Source: Escallonia rubra (Eukaryota > Streptophyta > Magnoliopsida > Escalloniales > Escalloniaceae). Taken from it: DNA of 64,000 nucleotides. A model generated the notes under the pieces. That model worked only from the letters and a program-made list of their open reading frames with translations. It made no database searches and was not told where the DNA came from. A program made the position numbers and the translations under genes. This document shows positions 33,598 to 44,115 of this stretch, piece after piece (within the stretch, counting starts at the first letter, position 1; every line of letters starts with the position of its first letter). The stretch is from NCBI GenBank assembly GCA_033065855.1, contig JAVXUO010003051.1, positions 124,001 through 188,000 of the forward strand, written 5' to 3'.

Positions 33598-33724
33598 GGA
33601 GCTGATCCGTTGCTAGCGCTAGCACCGTCCGCTATATAATGTAGCGGACGGTGAATTATCGTCCGCTACATAGCGGACGGCAAAACAGCGCTAGCAACGT
33701 GCTAGCGCTAGCAATGGATCACGA

Positions 33725-33726
<2 letters not shown>
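33597..33726. mobile_element. 130-bp MITE inserted in a (TA)n tract, with GTCCGCTACA hairpins
   Basis: The ends GGGAGCTGATCCGTTGCTAG and CGC on the left, and the reverse complement of GCTAGCGCTAGCAATGGATC...GACC on the right, form an imperfect 27-bp TIR. (TA)n or (TG)n tracts abut both ends. Inside are two GC-rich inverted repeats built from CCGTCCGCTA / TAGCGGACGG (33,625-33,651 and 33,660-33,680). Confidence 0.7.
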
Positions 33727-33760
<34 letters not shown>

Positions 33761-33762
<2 letters not shown>

Positions 33763-33982
33763 GAGCTGATCCGTTGATAGCGCTAGTAAGTTGCTAGCGC
33801 TGTTTGGCCGTCCGCTACATAATGTAGCGGACGATAATTTACCGTCCTCTACATTATGTTGTGGCGCGCGATCTGGCCGTCCATTCTTGCCCGTGGACGG
33901 CCAGATCGCGCTATCAACTTGGGTTAAGTTGCTAGCGCTATATATATATATATATATATACTTACTAGCGCTATCAACGGAT

Positions 33983-34026
<44 letters not shown>

Positions 34027-34055
34027 TTACTAGCGCTATCAACGGATCAGCTCCC
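33761..34055. mobile_element. 295-bp MITE of the same family, with a duplicated right end
   Basis: Starts GGGAGCTGATCCGTTGATAG and ends with its inverted counterpart ...CAACGGATCAGCTCCC, flanked on both sides by (TA)n. The right terminal sequence CTTACTAGCGCTATCAACGG occurs twice (about 33,961 and 34,026), each preceded by (TA)n. This suggests a nested insertion or a slippage duplication. It contains the hairpin CCGTCCGCTACA...TGTAGCGGACG at 33,808-33,833 and a second palindrome around GGCCGTCCA / TGGACGGCC. Confidence 0.7.
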
Positions 34056-34171
34056 ATATATATATATATTTGCATGTGCTAGCATTGTATGTATTATTCA
34101 TGTGCTAGGGTTTGATAAAAGCTTCCAAACTTGACGTTTTTCCATAATTTCAGTCGTTTCAGTCGTGAAAA

Positions 34172-36019
34172 ATGAATTTTAATCGTGGACCAGAAGATCC
34201 CTCCATATTATACGACCAAGAAACCATATTAGTATATCTGTCTGGAATGGACACGTAAGATACTTATTTTTTGTTTATTTTCTTATTCTCACAAACATTG
34301 TATACCGTTTTCTTTGCTTAAATTGTATTTATTAATTCGTAGGAAAGAGCACCCCTCAACAGTGTAGAAGTATCCAAACATTTCGGAACCTGGAAATTGA
34401 ACAAATTCCAAAAAAATTGTTGCGTGAAATTGGGTTTGGGGTTTTTATGCATGGGAATATCTTTCAACAAATTGATCGGAACTTAATAGGTGCCCTTGTT
34501 GAAAGGTGGAGAAGTGAAACAAATATGTTTCACTTCCCTCTTGGAGAGATGACAATAACCTTAGAAGATATAGGGTTCTTCTTAGGGTTATCGGTGACGG
34601 GGCGGCCGGTAATTGCTCCTCCGTCGAAAATAACAAATAAGAGAGCGGCTAGGGACTTCATTACTTTGATATCCGAGAGAGAATTTAGCACTGGTGGGAT
34701 AAAGTTGAGGTGGTTGATAGATAACTTCAAGGTTCTGCCAAAATACTACAAGGATGAGATGCTTGTGTTGCACACAAAGACCTTCCTGCTGTGGGTGATG
34801 GGGACAATTCTATTCCCAATGTCGTCGAAGAATACAATCATCACCAAATGTCTACCGTTGTTGGGTAACTTGCAAGAGGTTGCGGAGTATGCCTGGGGTG
34901 CAGTAACTCTTGCGTACTTGTATCGAGCATTGCACAAGGCAACGAGGCATGACTCCAAAGCTATATGTGCATGTCTTTCATTGTTGTAGGTATATCATAT
35001 AACTGCGGCATAATTACGTTTCCGCTATTTTTTTATTAGTCGGTACATAATAAATTTTGACGACACGACCCTAATATTTTCTCAAGTGTGGTCTTATGAA
35101 CACATTTCTACCGGCGCACCCAACCGTAGGGAGGGAACCGATAATGTGTGCCCTCGGTTGTGCGCTTGGGAGTACAACCGGAGGGAGAGCCACTACCCAA
35201 GGAGAGATGATCCCCATCACAACATTACATTCTATCGGGGGGAGTTCGACTCGCTATCTCCGGGCCAAATACGTTGGGCACCGTACGAACATTTGGAGCG
35301 ACGGGTGGCAGAGTCGTTCATCTTCACGCTCTTCGGGTTGCAACGTACACCACTGATCCACTTCTAGATCGTGGAATGGCAACTACCAGATCGCACAATG
35401 CATCATTTTGACTGCCTGCAGAGGTTATCAGCCGATGCCCAAGATATGAGGGTTAGCAGGAACCCACCGGGTGTCCCATGATTTGGCAAGGTGAATGCGC
35501 ACGAATTGTGGACAAACAAAATTCGACTTTGGGGTTCTTGGCAAGACACGATGTCGGCCATTGTGTCCGAGCCTGACCCCGTGATTAGCATTGAGCAGTA
35601 CAACAACTGGTACTACCGCATCACTCGAAAGAGAATAGCCCCAATAAGGTTTGAAAGAAGGCAGAAATACCACCCTAGGGGTCAGATCGATGAGCGATGG
35701 GCATATGATCTTGTAAGTTGCCCAACCACTGCATTTAATCGAATTAATGTTTACATTCAATCCCATTTTAGTTTGAAGTTACTTATTATCACTTTGGATG
35801 CAGGTCAATGACTCGCTCGCCTTCTTCAAGAAGCTGAGTGAGCAGAATGAAATGGTAGATGCCATGAAAGCAGAACTTCACACCCAGGCTGATGCATTGG
35901 CATTGGGCTGCGGGGATTTTTTGCACCGTTATACGGGACAACCTTTGGGCATCAACCTGGGAATGGATTATTCGGGGTGGCAGCCTCCCCATGTGAGCGA
36001 GGGATACGATGATCCCTAG
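34172..36019 (+). pseudogene. Plant mobile domain (PMD) gene remnant, MAIN-like
   Basis: A plant mobile domain of the MAIN/MAIL type, common in transposon-borne genes. Exon 1 (34,172-34,254) starts MNFNRGPEDPSILYDQ. After a GT...AG intron, exon 2 (34,343-34,989) has the domain core ALVERWRSETNMFHFPLGEM, TITLEDIGFFLGL and GRPV. Exon 3 (about 35,086-35,712) has WAPYEHL and IVEWQLPDR. After an intron (35,713-35,803), exon 4 ends at 36,019. In-frame stops are at 34,987 (TAG where CLSLLQ is usual), 35,365 and 35,479. The exon 1-2 junction is one base out of frame. The exon 3 acceptor reads CAAG|TG, which fits a lost AG. It is decayed. Confidence 0.75.
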
Positions 36020-36497
36020 GTACAAATTTCGAGGGTGAGCGAGGGAGTTGGTGGTCCCTCTGTAGCTGGGATGGGTGGTGCTTGGGGGCCACCATCGAGC
36101 ATAGGAATGCCTCATTGGGTGGAGTTCAGTGGTCCTTCGTTGGGGACTCAGAAGTTACACCCCTCTCTCGGAGTCAAGTCACACAAGACTTCAACTTTGC
36201 AAACTTCAATCTCCCTGAGGCACTGTCACTTGTCCCTTGGGCGGGGCCTTCTGGCCCCCTGGAGGGAAATATCCCCCTGTTGACTCCCCCCCCCCAGGGT
36301 AATATCCCCCTGTCTACGTGCCCCTCCGGAGGATAATATCCCCCGGTCGACCCCCCCTTCATTCTCGCTTATCCCAAAGGGCATCCGTTGAAGCCTTTAA
36401 AGCCAAAAAAATGCTGCCTAATCCACCAACGTTACTTTAACGCCCCCCCAAGCAACGAGCCACAAGTGGTGTGAACTGCCCAAATGACATGCATTAG
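36020..36497 (+). other. C-rich repeat stretch between the PMD and Ulp1 parts
   Basis: Contains three or so units of GGTAATATCCCCCTGT with C runs (36,270-36,355) and C8-type homopolymers. A splice acceptor-like GCATTAG stands at 36,491-36,497, so this may be an intron if PMD and Ulp1 form one gene. Confidence 0.45.
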
Positions 36498-37331
36498 AAT
36501 ATCTTGTGGGGCCGAATGTCCACCCTAGCTCCGGGGGCTTGGTTGAACGACACTGTGATCTCTGCCTACACCCAGCTTTTGAAGCGTCGGGGTTGGGACT
36601 TGCGGAATGCGTATCCCCGTGTTTTTTTGTTGGATGCGGTTTTTCATGGCATGCTCGTTGGAGAATGGGTCGATTTGGTCAAAAAGAGGGGGATGAAAAG
36701 CTTGATCCAGTGGAAACAGTCAGGTTCGCTCATTGCATTTCTAAATAGGGATAGTCCGGTGAGCGCCCGTGATGCGGACGTCTTCCTATTACCATTTTTT
36801 GGTAATAGGAACCAATGGTACTTGGTTATCTATGAACCAACTCACATGGTCGTATCGATCCTCGATAGTCTTCATGACTCCGCCATTGCGATGCCCGTGA
36901 ATGATCTTTTCAAATACCAATTGGATGCTATGGTAATCTTGCGATTGTTGTTTTATGCTTATTGTAATTTGCTTATTGTAATTGTTAACTCGTAGTTTAT
37001 GCCGTTTTTTATTTCTCCACAGGATCTGTTTTGTGCCATGGTCCACTCTATCCGAAAACTAAAAGTACCGGGAAAGTCGAAGCTCGAACTTCGATTAAAG
37101 AGACGGAGGTCCAAGCAAGCTAATCATTCAGACTGCGGCGTCTTCGTCTGCATGTACATGGACTACATTTGTCGGCGTGATAGTTTCAAGGCGGTCGTCT
37201 GGAGCGAAGCAGACATAGAAGCCTTTAGATATAGAATAGCTTGGCAAATTCATAGCGGCCGGCCTAGAGCAGTTATGAATATTGTACATCCGGCTAACGA
37301 CGAGAATCCGGCTCAAGATGAGGCCCAATGA
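36498..37331 (+). CDS. Ulp1-like (C48) cysteine protease domain, two exons
   Basis: Exons 36,498-36,932 and 37,023-37,331 join in phase across a 90-bp GT...AG intron (ATG|GTAATC; CCACAG|GAT). They give about 247 open codons ending QDEAQ. The Ulp1 pattern is clear: LAPGAWLNDTVI near the start, DADVFLLPFF, then NQWYLVIYEP, ILDSL (catalytic Asp) and KQANHSDCGVFV (catalytic Gln and Cys). Where the catalytic His is expected (HW) there is Gln-Trp, so activity is doubtful. Ulp1 domains remove SUMO-like modifiers in host proteins. Fused or adjacent to a PMD or a Mutator transposase they are known transposon cargo. The first ATG in frame is 36,516. Unlike the PMD part there is no stop. Confidence 0.75.
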
Positions 37332-37559
37332 TGACATTGTAAACGATTATTTTTATGACATAGCATTTTTATTTTGAAACATTTGATCTCCTTCTTTGAG
37401 ACATGTATTTTTGTGTGTTGTGGTTTATTTGGGTGTTGTGCGTTGTGGATTTTTTGCCCTTGTTGAGACAGGTTTGATGGTGGTAAGAAAATGTTATGGT
37501 GTGGTTTTTTTGCCCTTATTGAGACAGGTTGATTGTGGGAAAGAAAATAAGGGTAATGT

Positions 37560-38400
37560 CTTAACATGTATGCTGCTACACCGTCTGCTACATAGTGTAG
37601 CGGATGGTGTAAAACACTAGAAAAATTCCAAGAGTTGATGTCTAATGCTTCTGCTACACCGTCCACTACATAGTGTAGCGGGTGGTTATAACACCAGAAA
37701 AATTCTAAGTGTTGATGTCTAATTCAAGGTGGCAAAAAACACCAAAAAAATTCTAAGTGTTTATGTCTAATGTTTCTGCTATACCGTCCGCTACATAGTG
37801 TAGTGGACGACTTAAAACACCAAAAAATTCAAATTGTTGAAGTGTAATTCAAGATGGCCAAAAACACCAAAAAAAATTCTAAGTGTTGATTGTTTCTGCT
37901 ACACCGTACATAGTGTAGTGGACGGCTTAAAATACCAAAAAAAATCTAAGTGTTGATGTCTAATTCAAGGTAGCCAAAAACACCAGAAAAATTCTAAGTG
38001 TTGATGTCTAATGTTTATGCTACACCGTCCGCTACATAGTGTAGCGGACGGCTTAAAACACTAGAAAAATTCTAAGTGTTGATGTCTAATTCAAGTTGGC
38101 CAAAAACACCAAAAAAATTCTAAGTGTTGACGTCTAATGTTTCTGCTAAACCGTCCGCTACATAGTGTAGCGGACGACTTAAAACACCAAAAGATTCTAA
38201 GTGTTGATGTCTAATGTTTCTGCTACACCGTCCACTACATAATGTAGCAGACGACTTAAATACCAAAAAATTCTAAGTGTTGAAGTGTAATTCAAGGTGT
38301 CCAAAAACACCAAAAAAATTCTAAGTGTTGATAACTAATGTTTCTGCTACACCGGCCGCTACATAGTGTACGGACGTGAAAAAAAAACCAACAAAACAAT
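37560..38400. repeat. Array of eight GTCCGCTACA hairpins
   Basis: A 27-bp inverted repeat, arms CCGTCCGCTACA and TGTAGCGGACGG around TAG, occurs at about 37,581, 37,659, 37,784, 37,904, 38,025, 38,151, 38,228 and 38,352. Some copies carry mutations. Spacing is either about 77-78 or 120-126 bases. The long form adds a TTCAAGGTGGCCAAAAACAC block. Between hairpins runs AAAATTCTAAGTGTTGATGT. The same unit reappears at 45,536-45,735. Confidence 0.9.
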
Positions 38401-38508
38401 TTAGTGTTATAGTGTGATGTTCATTGCTCATAAAAGATTATTACAAAAAAATATATTACAAAAAGTCCAACAGACTTGATGGCTCAAAAAAGATTATTAA
38501 AAAAAATA

Positions 38509-39843
38509 CTCCCTCCGTCCCTTAAAAAATGATCAGATTTCCTTTTTTGGCTGTCCCACAAAAATTGATCATTTCTATTTTGGGAAATAAATTTTATGTG
38601 AAGTTACATGTTTGCCCTTAGCTACCTCTTTTTTAATTTATTCTTTTCTTTCTATCACCTGTCACAGTTATCACTCACCTCTATCTATCTATCTCTCTCT
38701 CTCTCACTATCTTTCTCTCTCTCCATCTCCCTCCCCCTCCGAGCTTCGATCACCACTGCCGACTACCGGCATCACCACTGCCAACAACCCCAATCACCCC
38801 TGCTGCTAACACCAATAACCCCGATCACCACTACCGCCGACCCTGACGACGCCGATCATGGTTGCCTCCAACCCCAACGACGCCTATCACCATTGTTGTT
38901 ACTGTATTCTTCCACCACCACGGCTATCGGCTGTCGTCGTATTCTTCCCCATCACCCAGTTGTCGCCGTGTCTTCTACATCCATCATCAACCACAAGTAC
39001 CATCCCCTACATCATCAATCACAACATTTGACTATAAAGAAAAAATTACAGATTTGCTTCTGAAGAAGGGCAGTGGGTATTTTGTTGGTCATGGTGTAGA
39101 TCAAGTGGATCGCGAGCATAGGCGTTCGCTCAGGCACCTTATTTTGAGAATAAGGTGACACAAGGCATTGTTGGGGTTTTAAGGAGGCAATCAGAGGCGT
39201 TCGGGTGTTCGCCTAGGCGGTGTGAAGCGAGACGAAGGCGTGAATGAGGTGGCGAGGTAGCATTTGACCAGGCGATGTGACGGTTGAAGAGGTGAGATTA
39301 GGCGTTCGCCTAGGTGTTCTCATCTTCCTCATCTCCTCTTATTTCTCCGATCTCTCTCCCCTTACTCCTTCTCCACTCACCATAGTAAAATTAGGGCAAT
39401 AAGATTAGGGCAGAAAATCGCCAACATGGTATCAACTCACAATAATGGCAATGGGCATCAATTGGGTGAGCTGCCTGTCCAACCCAAGCGGAGGACTAGG
39501 CGACCAAGGCACACCGCCTAGGCGTAGAGGTAGACAACACTGACGACTAGGCAGGCAAAATGACGCCTTTCTTTCTCATAAAAAAAAGACTTTCAACTTC
39601 ATTGCTGAATCAAAGAACATAGTTCTGCCATTGAAGCCATGAACATGGTGTTTTCTCTCTTTGTTGGAGTTGTTTATGGCATACCACTGAGATGGTGGGA
39701 CCATGGGTCCATGACAACTCCTTATCCGAAAATAGCAAGCATATTTAAATTAGGGGTAGAATGGGAAAGGCAATGGAACATTACCAACCTTCTTAAAGTT
39801 TGTGCAAAAAAAAAAGTGATCGATTTTTAAGGGACGGAGGGAG
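38509..39843. mobile_element. Stowaway/mariner-type element with CTCCCTCCGTCCC ends
   Basis: The left end CTCCCTCCGTCCCTTAAAAA and the reverse complement of the right end TTTTTAAGGGACGGAGGGAG match over about 20-25 bases and are flanked by TA on both sides (38,507-38,508; 39,844-39,845). This is the Stowaway/Tc1-mariner signature. At 1,335 bp it is long for a MITE. The interior has CTCTCT, CACC-rich and AGGCGTTCGCCTAGG-rich parts, the last possibly a nested insertion (39,100-39,560). No transposase. Confidence 0.85.
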
Positions 39844-39850
39844 TATTAGA

Positions 39851-40416
39851 TTAATGGTCGACTGCATCTTCTTCTTCCTCGTCTTCGGCATCATCTTCTT
39901 CCTCGTCTTGCAATGACCCTGGACTTATCCCCAGTGCCTTGTAATGGTTCCGCTTGTCATGGTTGGTCATTTTGTTGCACAGTGCACACCTTCACAGCTT
40001 TTAGGTTGAGTTGCTTGTTCAATAGAGCTATTCATCTGTGTTGATCTCTTGCGGCCTTTTGTTTGTGATATAATTGGATGCAAAGGCCGGATATCATTGT
40101 CCTCTTCCTCAACCGGCTCATCATCTTCTGATCCTTGTGTAGGCTCAGTGTCAACCACATTGCTGACTGAATCTACTTCAAATTGGTCGACGATGGGATA
40201 TTGCTGCTCCGCTATCTCGCGGAGATGTTTATATCTGGTCATTATAGCAGCACCCTTTACGGACAAACGGGTAAACACTGTCACCAGATGATTATACTGC
40301 AACATATCTGATTCTTCAAAGTCAGTATACGGATGCTCCGGAATGGCAATGGTACCGTGCAACCTGTTTGTAACCTTGGTCCACCCCGACAGGAGGAATT
40401 TATCGGGGAATGCCTT
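39851..40416 (-). pseudogene. FAR1/Mutator-like transposase C-terminal fragment
   Basis: On the minus strand the frame begins, cut by a family-B LTR, with GIPDKFLLSGWTKVTNRLHG, the block before the FAR1/FHY3 C-terminal region (usually IP..YIL.RWTK). It continues with MTRYKHLREIAEQQYP and an acidic linker. A one-base frameshift near 39,990 separates this from CALCNKMTNHDKRNHYKAL, which resembles the C-terminal zinc-knuckle-like tail, and an acidic end with the stop at 39,851-39,853. FAR1-type proteins derive from Mutator-like transposases, so this could be a transposase or a host-like gene fragment. The N-terminal and catalytic parts are missing. Confidence 0.6.
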
Positions 40417-40417
40417 G

Positions 40418-41342
40418 TGTTCCCAACCTATCTTGGCTACGCCTATAGGCCCACTGGGGTCTCAATTCTCACGACACGTCGACACATTCAACGGTCAAAG
40501 CATCACATAATAAAGTCATGTGCATTTTCCCTTTGTGAAGCAGCCTTGGTGTGCCTTCCCCCTTAAGGGGGTCGGCCACCTTGGGAGGTCAGCCACCCTG
40601 GGGGTCAGCCACCCTAGGGTGTCGGCCACCTTGCGGTCGGCCACCTACCTTGACGACCGACTACCGTCGTTCACGGTCGCGCGCCGTAGTTGCGATGACT
40701 ATCGCTGCCACCGCGCTCCGTCGTCGCGACAACCGTCGCTCGTCGCCGCGCACCTTCCATGCAACGCTCTCCCGTCGCCCGCGCGCCAGCTTCAAAACTC
40801 CTATCGCCCGCACGCCGTGTTTTGCAACCTTCGTCGCCCACATCCGCGCGCCAGCTCCGCGACTCCAGTCGCCCGCGCGCCCTCTCCCTTACCTTCGTCG
40901 CCCCCATCCTCGCGATGGCTCCGTGACTCCCGTCGCCCGCGCCCGTTTGTCGCCTCTATAACCTTCGTCGCCCGCGTCCGCGTCGCCGTCTCTGCGACCT
41001 TCGTTGCAGGTGCCTGCGCACCGCACTCTCTACAGTGCTCACTCACCACCAGTGGTCGCATGACGCTCGTTGTCGTGACAACCGTCACTCACGGCCGTGC
41101 ATTGTCATCTGGGTACCGTCTCCGCGACAATTATCACCTGCACGATCCTTAACACTCGTTGCCGCGCCCACGCGCCACAATCATGTTACATGTTTCCAAT
41201 GGGGCTCCGCTCGTAATGCTCCGGCACGAGGACCCTTCGCACCGGGATGGACTCGTTACCACAAAGTCATCGCCGCCACGGGATGGGCTCATTACCTTAA
41301 AGCCGAGATGGACATATCAACTGGCTGGGATCCGTTGCCTTA
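40418..41342 (+). repeat. Family-B LTR copy B2 (3'-truncated)
   Basis: Starts TGTTCCCAACCTATCTTGG and continues with GGTCTCAATTCTCACGACACGTCGACA..., as in the other family-B copies. It contains CGTCGCCCGCG-type repeats (40,660-41,040) and CCGGGATGG...CTCATTACC units near 41,250-41,310. The TATA and terminal part are missing. A 6-bp direct repeat TGCCTT brackets it (40,411-40,416 and about 41,336-41,341). It interrupts the FAR1-like fragment. Confidence 0.65.
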
Positions 41343-42790
41343 AATTCTAAGTGATAAAATTATGTATGAAAAAGAGAATAGATCTCCAAGTGAATGGTCA
41401 ATTCATCATAATGGGTAATCAAAAAGATTTTCAATTCAAAACATGCTCTTGAACTGTGAAAGGGTATTATCTTCGTCATATGTTCTTCTTTGTAGATGGG
41501 CTTGGGGGTTTCTCTTGTGATTCCCCTTCCATTAGGGTTATCTAGAGTAAACCCACTTATATTTTGGTCTAGGGGCTACCTGCGATTCCCTTTTCATGAC
41601 AGTCATAATAGAGTATGTCATTCTCCAAATTATTGCATAGTCAATATTCGTTGGTATGCATTCATGTCCAGGGACTCCCTGTGATCCCCCTATATCGACA
41701 ACCAAGGTTAGTGACTTTGTCTCGTCGAAGTCTATGTCTTAAGAGTCTACTTCTCGACCTTAGTCTTGAAAAGATTTTTTTTAAAAAAATATATTTATAG
41801 ATATATACAACATCAAAAAAATTCAAAAATTCAAAAGATAATAAAAAGAGAAAAAATGTGATTCTTGCTGTGACTTTCAGTCACGCTCCTATATTTTCTT
41901 TTTCCAGGTCCAGTTTTGAATTCGAGGGTATCTGACCCTTTCTTCAGGTTAGTACGTAAAGAGTCACATATAGCCTTTTTTCTAAATCCAGTTTCGAACT
42001 ACATTTGGCTTTATCCCTTCTGGATAAGGGTATGTAGGCAGCCTCCATACGATACATCCATTACCCAGTCTAAGTCTGTGTCTGAGGCTATGTAACCCTC
42101 AATTCAGGTTAGTACATGTAGATCATGTATATTCCCCATTTTCCCAGTTCGTATCCAGTCCTAGAGTATTATACCCTTAGTCCAAGTTAGTAAGTGAAAG
42201 TCACGTGCAATATTTTTCCCAGTCTAAGTCCATTATTAGAGTGTAGAAACCCTCAGTCTAGGTCGATATGAGGATGGCATACCTTCTTATCCCAGTTTTA
42301 TTCTCAGTCCAGTTCATTTGGTGTATCCGCAGAATGAACTAGAGATACCTTTTCCCCTTGGTGTCAAAGCGTCCAACCGCTTCCAATTGTTGTTTGCTCC
42401 GATTTTTGCACACGAGTCTTTTCTCAGTGTGTTTAAACGTCCATTCGTTTTTACACGTTTTTTGCTCCGACTTCTACACATGAAGCGTCCAATCGTTACC
42501 GAGTGTCAATGGCTCCGATTTTTACTCATAAGTCTTTTTCGTGTGCCTAAACGTCCATCCGGTTTTACGCGTTGTTGGCTCCGACTTTGAACGGCTCCTC
42601 TTTTCTGAACTGCATTGGTCTTATTCGTTTCTAGGGATACGTAAGAAGCCTTGCAAAGGTTTGACCTCATATTTAAGTGAGTCTTTGAGTCGGTCTTGAG
42701 TAAAGTGATCCTTTTCTATATTTCTACTACAAAAATGTGTTGTTTTACGTTGATGTTCACTCTCATGCGAGCTCTCTTACCAAGGGGCTC
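41343..42790 (+). other. Tat/Ogre-like 3' untranslated region with tandem units
   Basis: Non-coding sequence before the right LTR. Repeated CCCAGTCTAAGTC and AGGTTAGTACG units fill 41,900-42,300. At 42,365-42,595 three or four units of about 80 bases share AAACGTCCATCCG and TTTGCTCCGACTT. It ends with ACCAAGGGGCTC next to the LTR, a possible purine tract. No gene recognised. Confidence 0.5.
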
Positions 42791-44110
42791 TGTAGACACC
42801 CTATTTTTTTTAGTTTTATTTTTATCTTTTTTATTAATTTGTGTTGGGCTCTATTAATAAGTAAAGTTTATTGTTTAATGTTGTGTGTAAACCTAATAAT
42901 AAGTAATGGGCCTTATTTACTTAATTCAGCTTAGTTAGTCCAGTCAAGTAGTCTGACTGTCTGCCTAGTCCAGTCAGTTTGGCCCAAATTAATTAGGCCC
43001 GGTCCATTATATAACTAGCCTAATTAGTTAGGCTTTCACCCATAAGGTTACGAGATTGTGATTGATTAGATGACTTGGGAATACCTTGTAATTTATCCTT
43101 GATATGTGATTAATCCTTGATTTACATGAGATATGAAGATAAGTTTTGAATCTGGTACATCCCATCTAACAAATCAGAGTTACTTATTGAATTAGGATCA
43201 GATAATGTCTCAAAATTCGTAAAAATTTATTTTTAAGATATGGGATGAATCGGTCTGTTTTGGACTAATCAGCCGGTTAGTTGATTTTTGTCAATCTGTA
43301 ATTTTATCACATATTTTGTCTTATCATCAAATCACATATTGATATGCTCATCCTTACCATTTCTGGTGTCCCAGACCATTATAAATAGGACTCTTGGCTT
43401 TCATATTTGAGGGACAAGCTTTTCCTCCTTAGAGCTTTTACACCATTTCTTTCATAGAAGTGGTAGATCATCTCTACGGGGAATTTAGCATTTCATATTC
43501 ACATCTAAATAGTATTAAGTTACATGCATCACAGATTCATCATAAGGAGTTCCGAAGTCTTCTCTAAGAAAGCGCCTTCTTGAGGTATATTTACAGTGTT
43601 CTAGAATAGCTTAGATTATAATAATCTAGAAGTGTCTCCCAATCCCTAATCAAATTTCTATTCAAAAACACAAAAAAAGTCTTTTATATTTCTGAGTCTA
43701 GGTCTAAGTTTTGAAATTTAGGCTACTTCCCGTAGGAACAGAGTCGAACTACGACGGTTTTGATTCGGATTATTTCGATCTAATACGTAGGCAACTCAAT
43801 ACCTGAAGTCGAGTTCAAGCCAAAAAAATAAAAATTAATTTAGGGTTAGTTTTATAATATTTTACATGCTATGTATTTTTAAGGCCAAAATTCAATTACA
43901 ACGAAGTGGAGACTCAAAGGGCGCGGCAGGTGCCTAACATCTTCCCGTTGCGTAACTTTGTTCCCTAACCCCTTCTCTTGGTTTTGTTATACTAGTCATC
44001 CTTTTGGACACATTTTGAGTCATCTATAGGTTTTTCTTATTTTTTTAATTTAATAAGATGACAACTCCATTAAATCCTTTTTAGGGATTTTCTCGAGGCG
44101 ATACTCCACA
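42791..44110 (+). repeat. 3' LTR of the Tat/Ogre-like element
   Basis: Starts TGTAGACACCCTATTTTTTT and ends GATACTCCACA. It aligns throughout with 25,288-26,596. Confidence 0.75.
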
Positions 44111-44115
44111 GTCTC

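Larger units (their letters stand above)
25288..44110 (+). mobile_element. Tat/Ogre-like Gypsy element, about 18.8 kb including nested insertions
   Basis: Two direct LTRs of 1,309 and 1,320 bp (25,288-26,596 and 42,791-44,110) both begin TGTAGACACC and end in CCACA. A Tat/Ogre-type primer site follows the left one and AAGGGGCTC precedes the right one. The flanks GTCCC (25,283-25,287) and GTCTC (44,111-44,115) differ by one base, as an old target duplication might. No gag-pol was seen; most of the interior consists of later insertions. The alternative is two independent LTR remnants. The right one alone would have flanks GGCTC/GTCTC, an equally imperfect match. Confidence 0.55.

Noticed and set aside
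40520-41152. 210-codon arginine-rich frame
   Set aside because: Lies wholly in GC-rich family-B LTR repeats and overlaps equally long frames on both strands.
42786-44115. 42,791-44,110 as an independent solo LTR with GGCTC/GTCTC duplication
   Set aside because: The match is imperfect, and GGGGCTC also fits a purine tract. The pair with 25,288-26,596 explains primer site, purine tract and flanks better, though not decisively.
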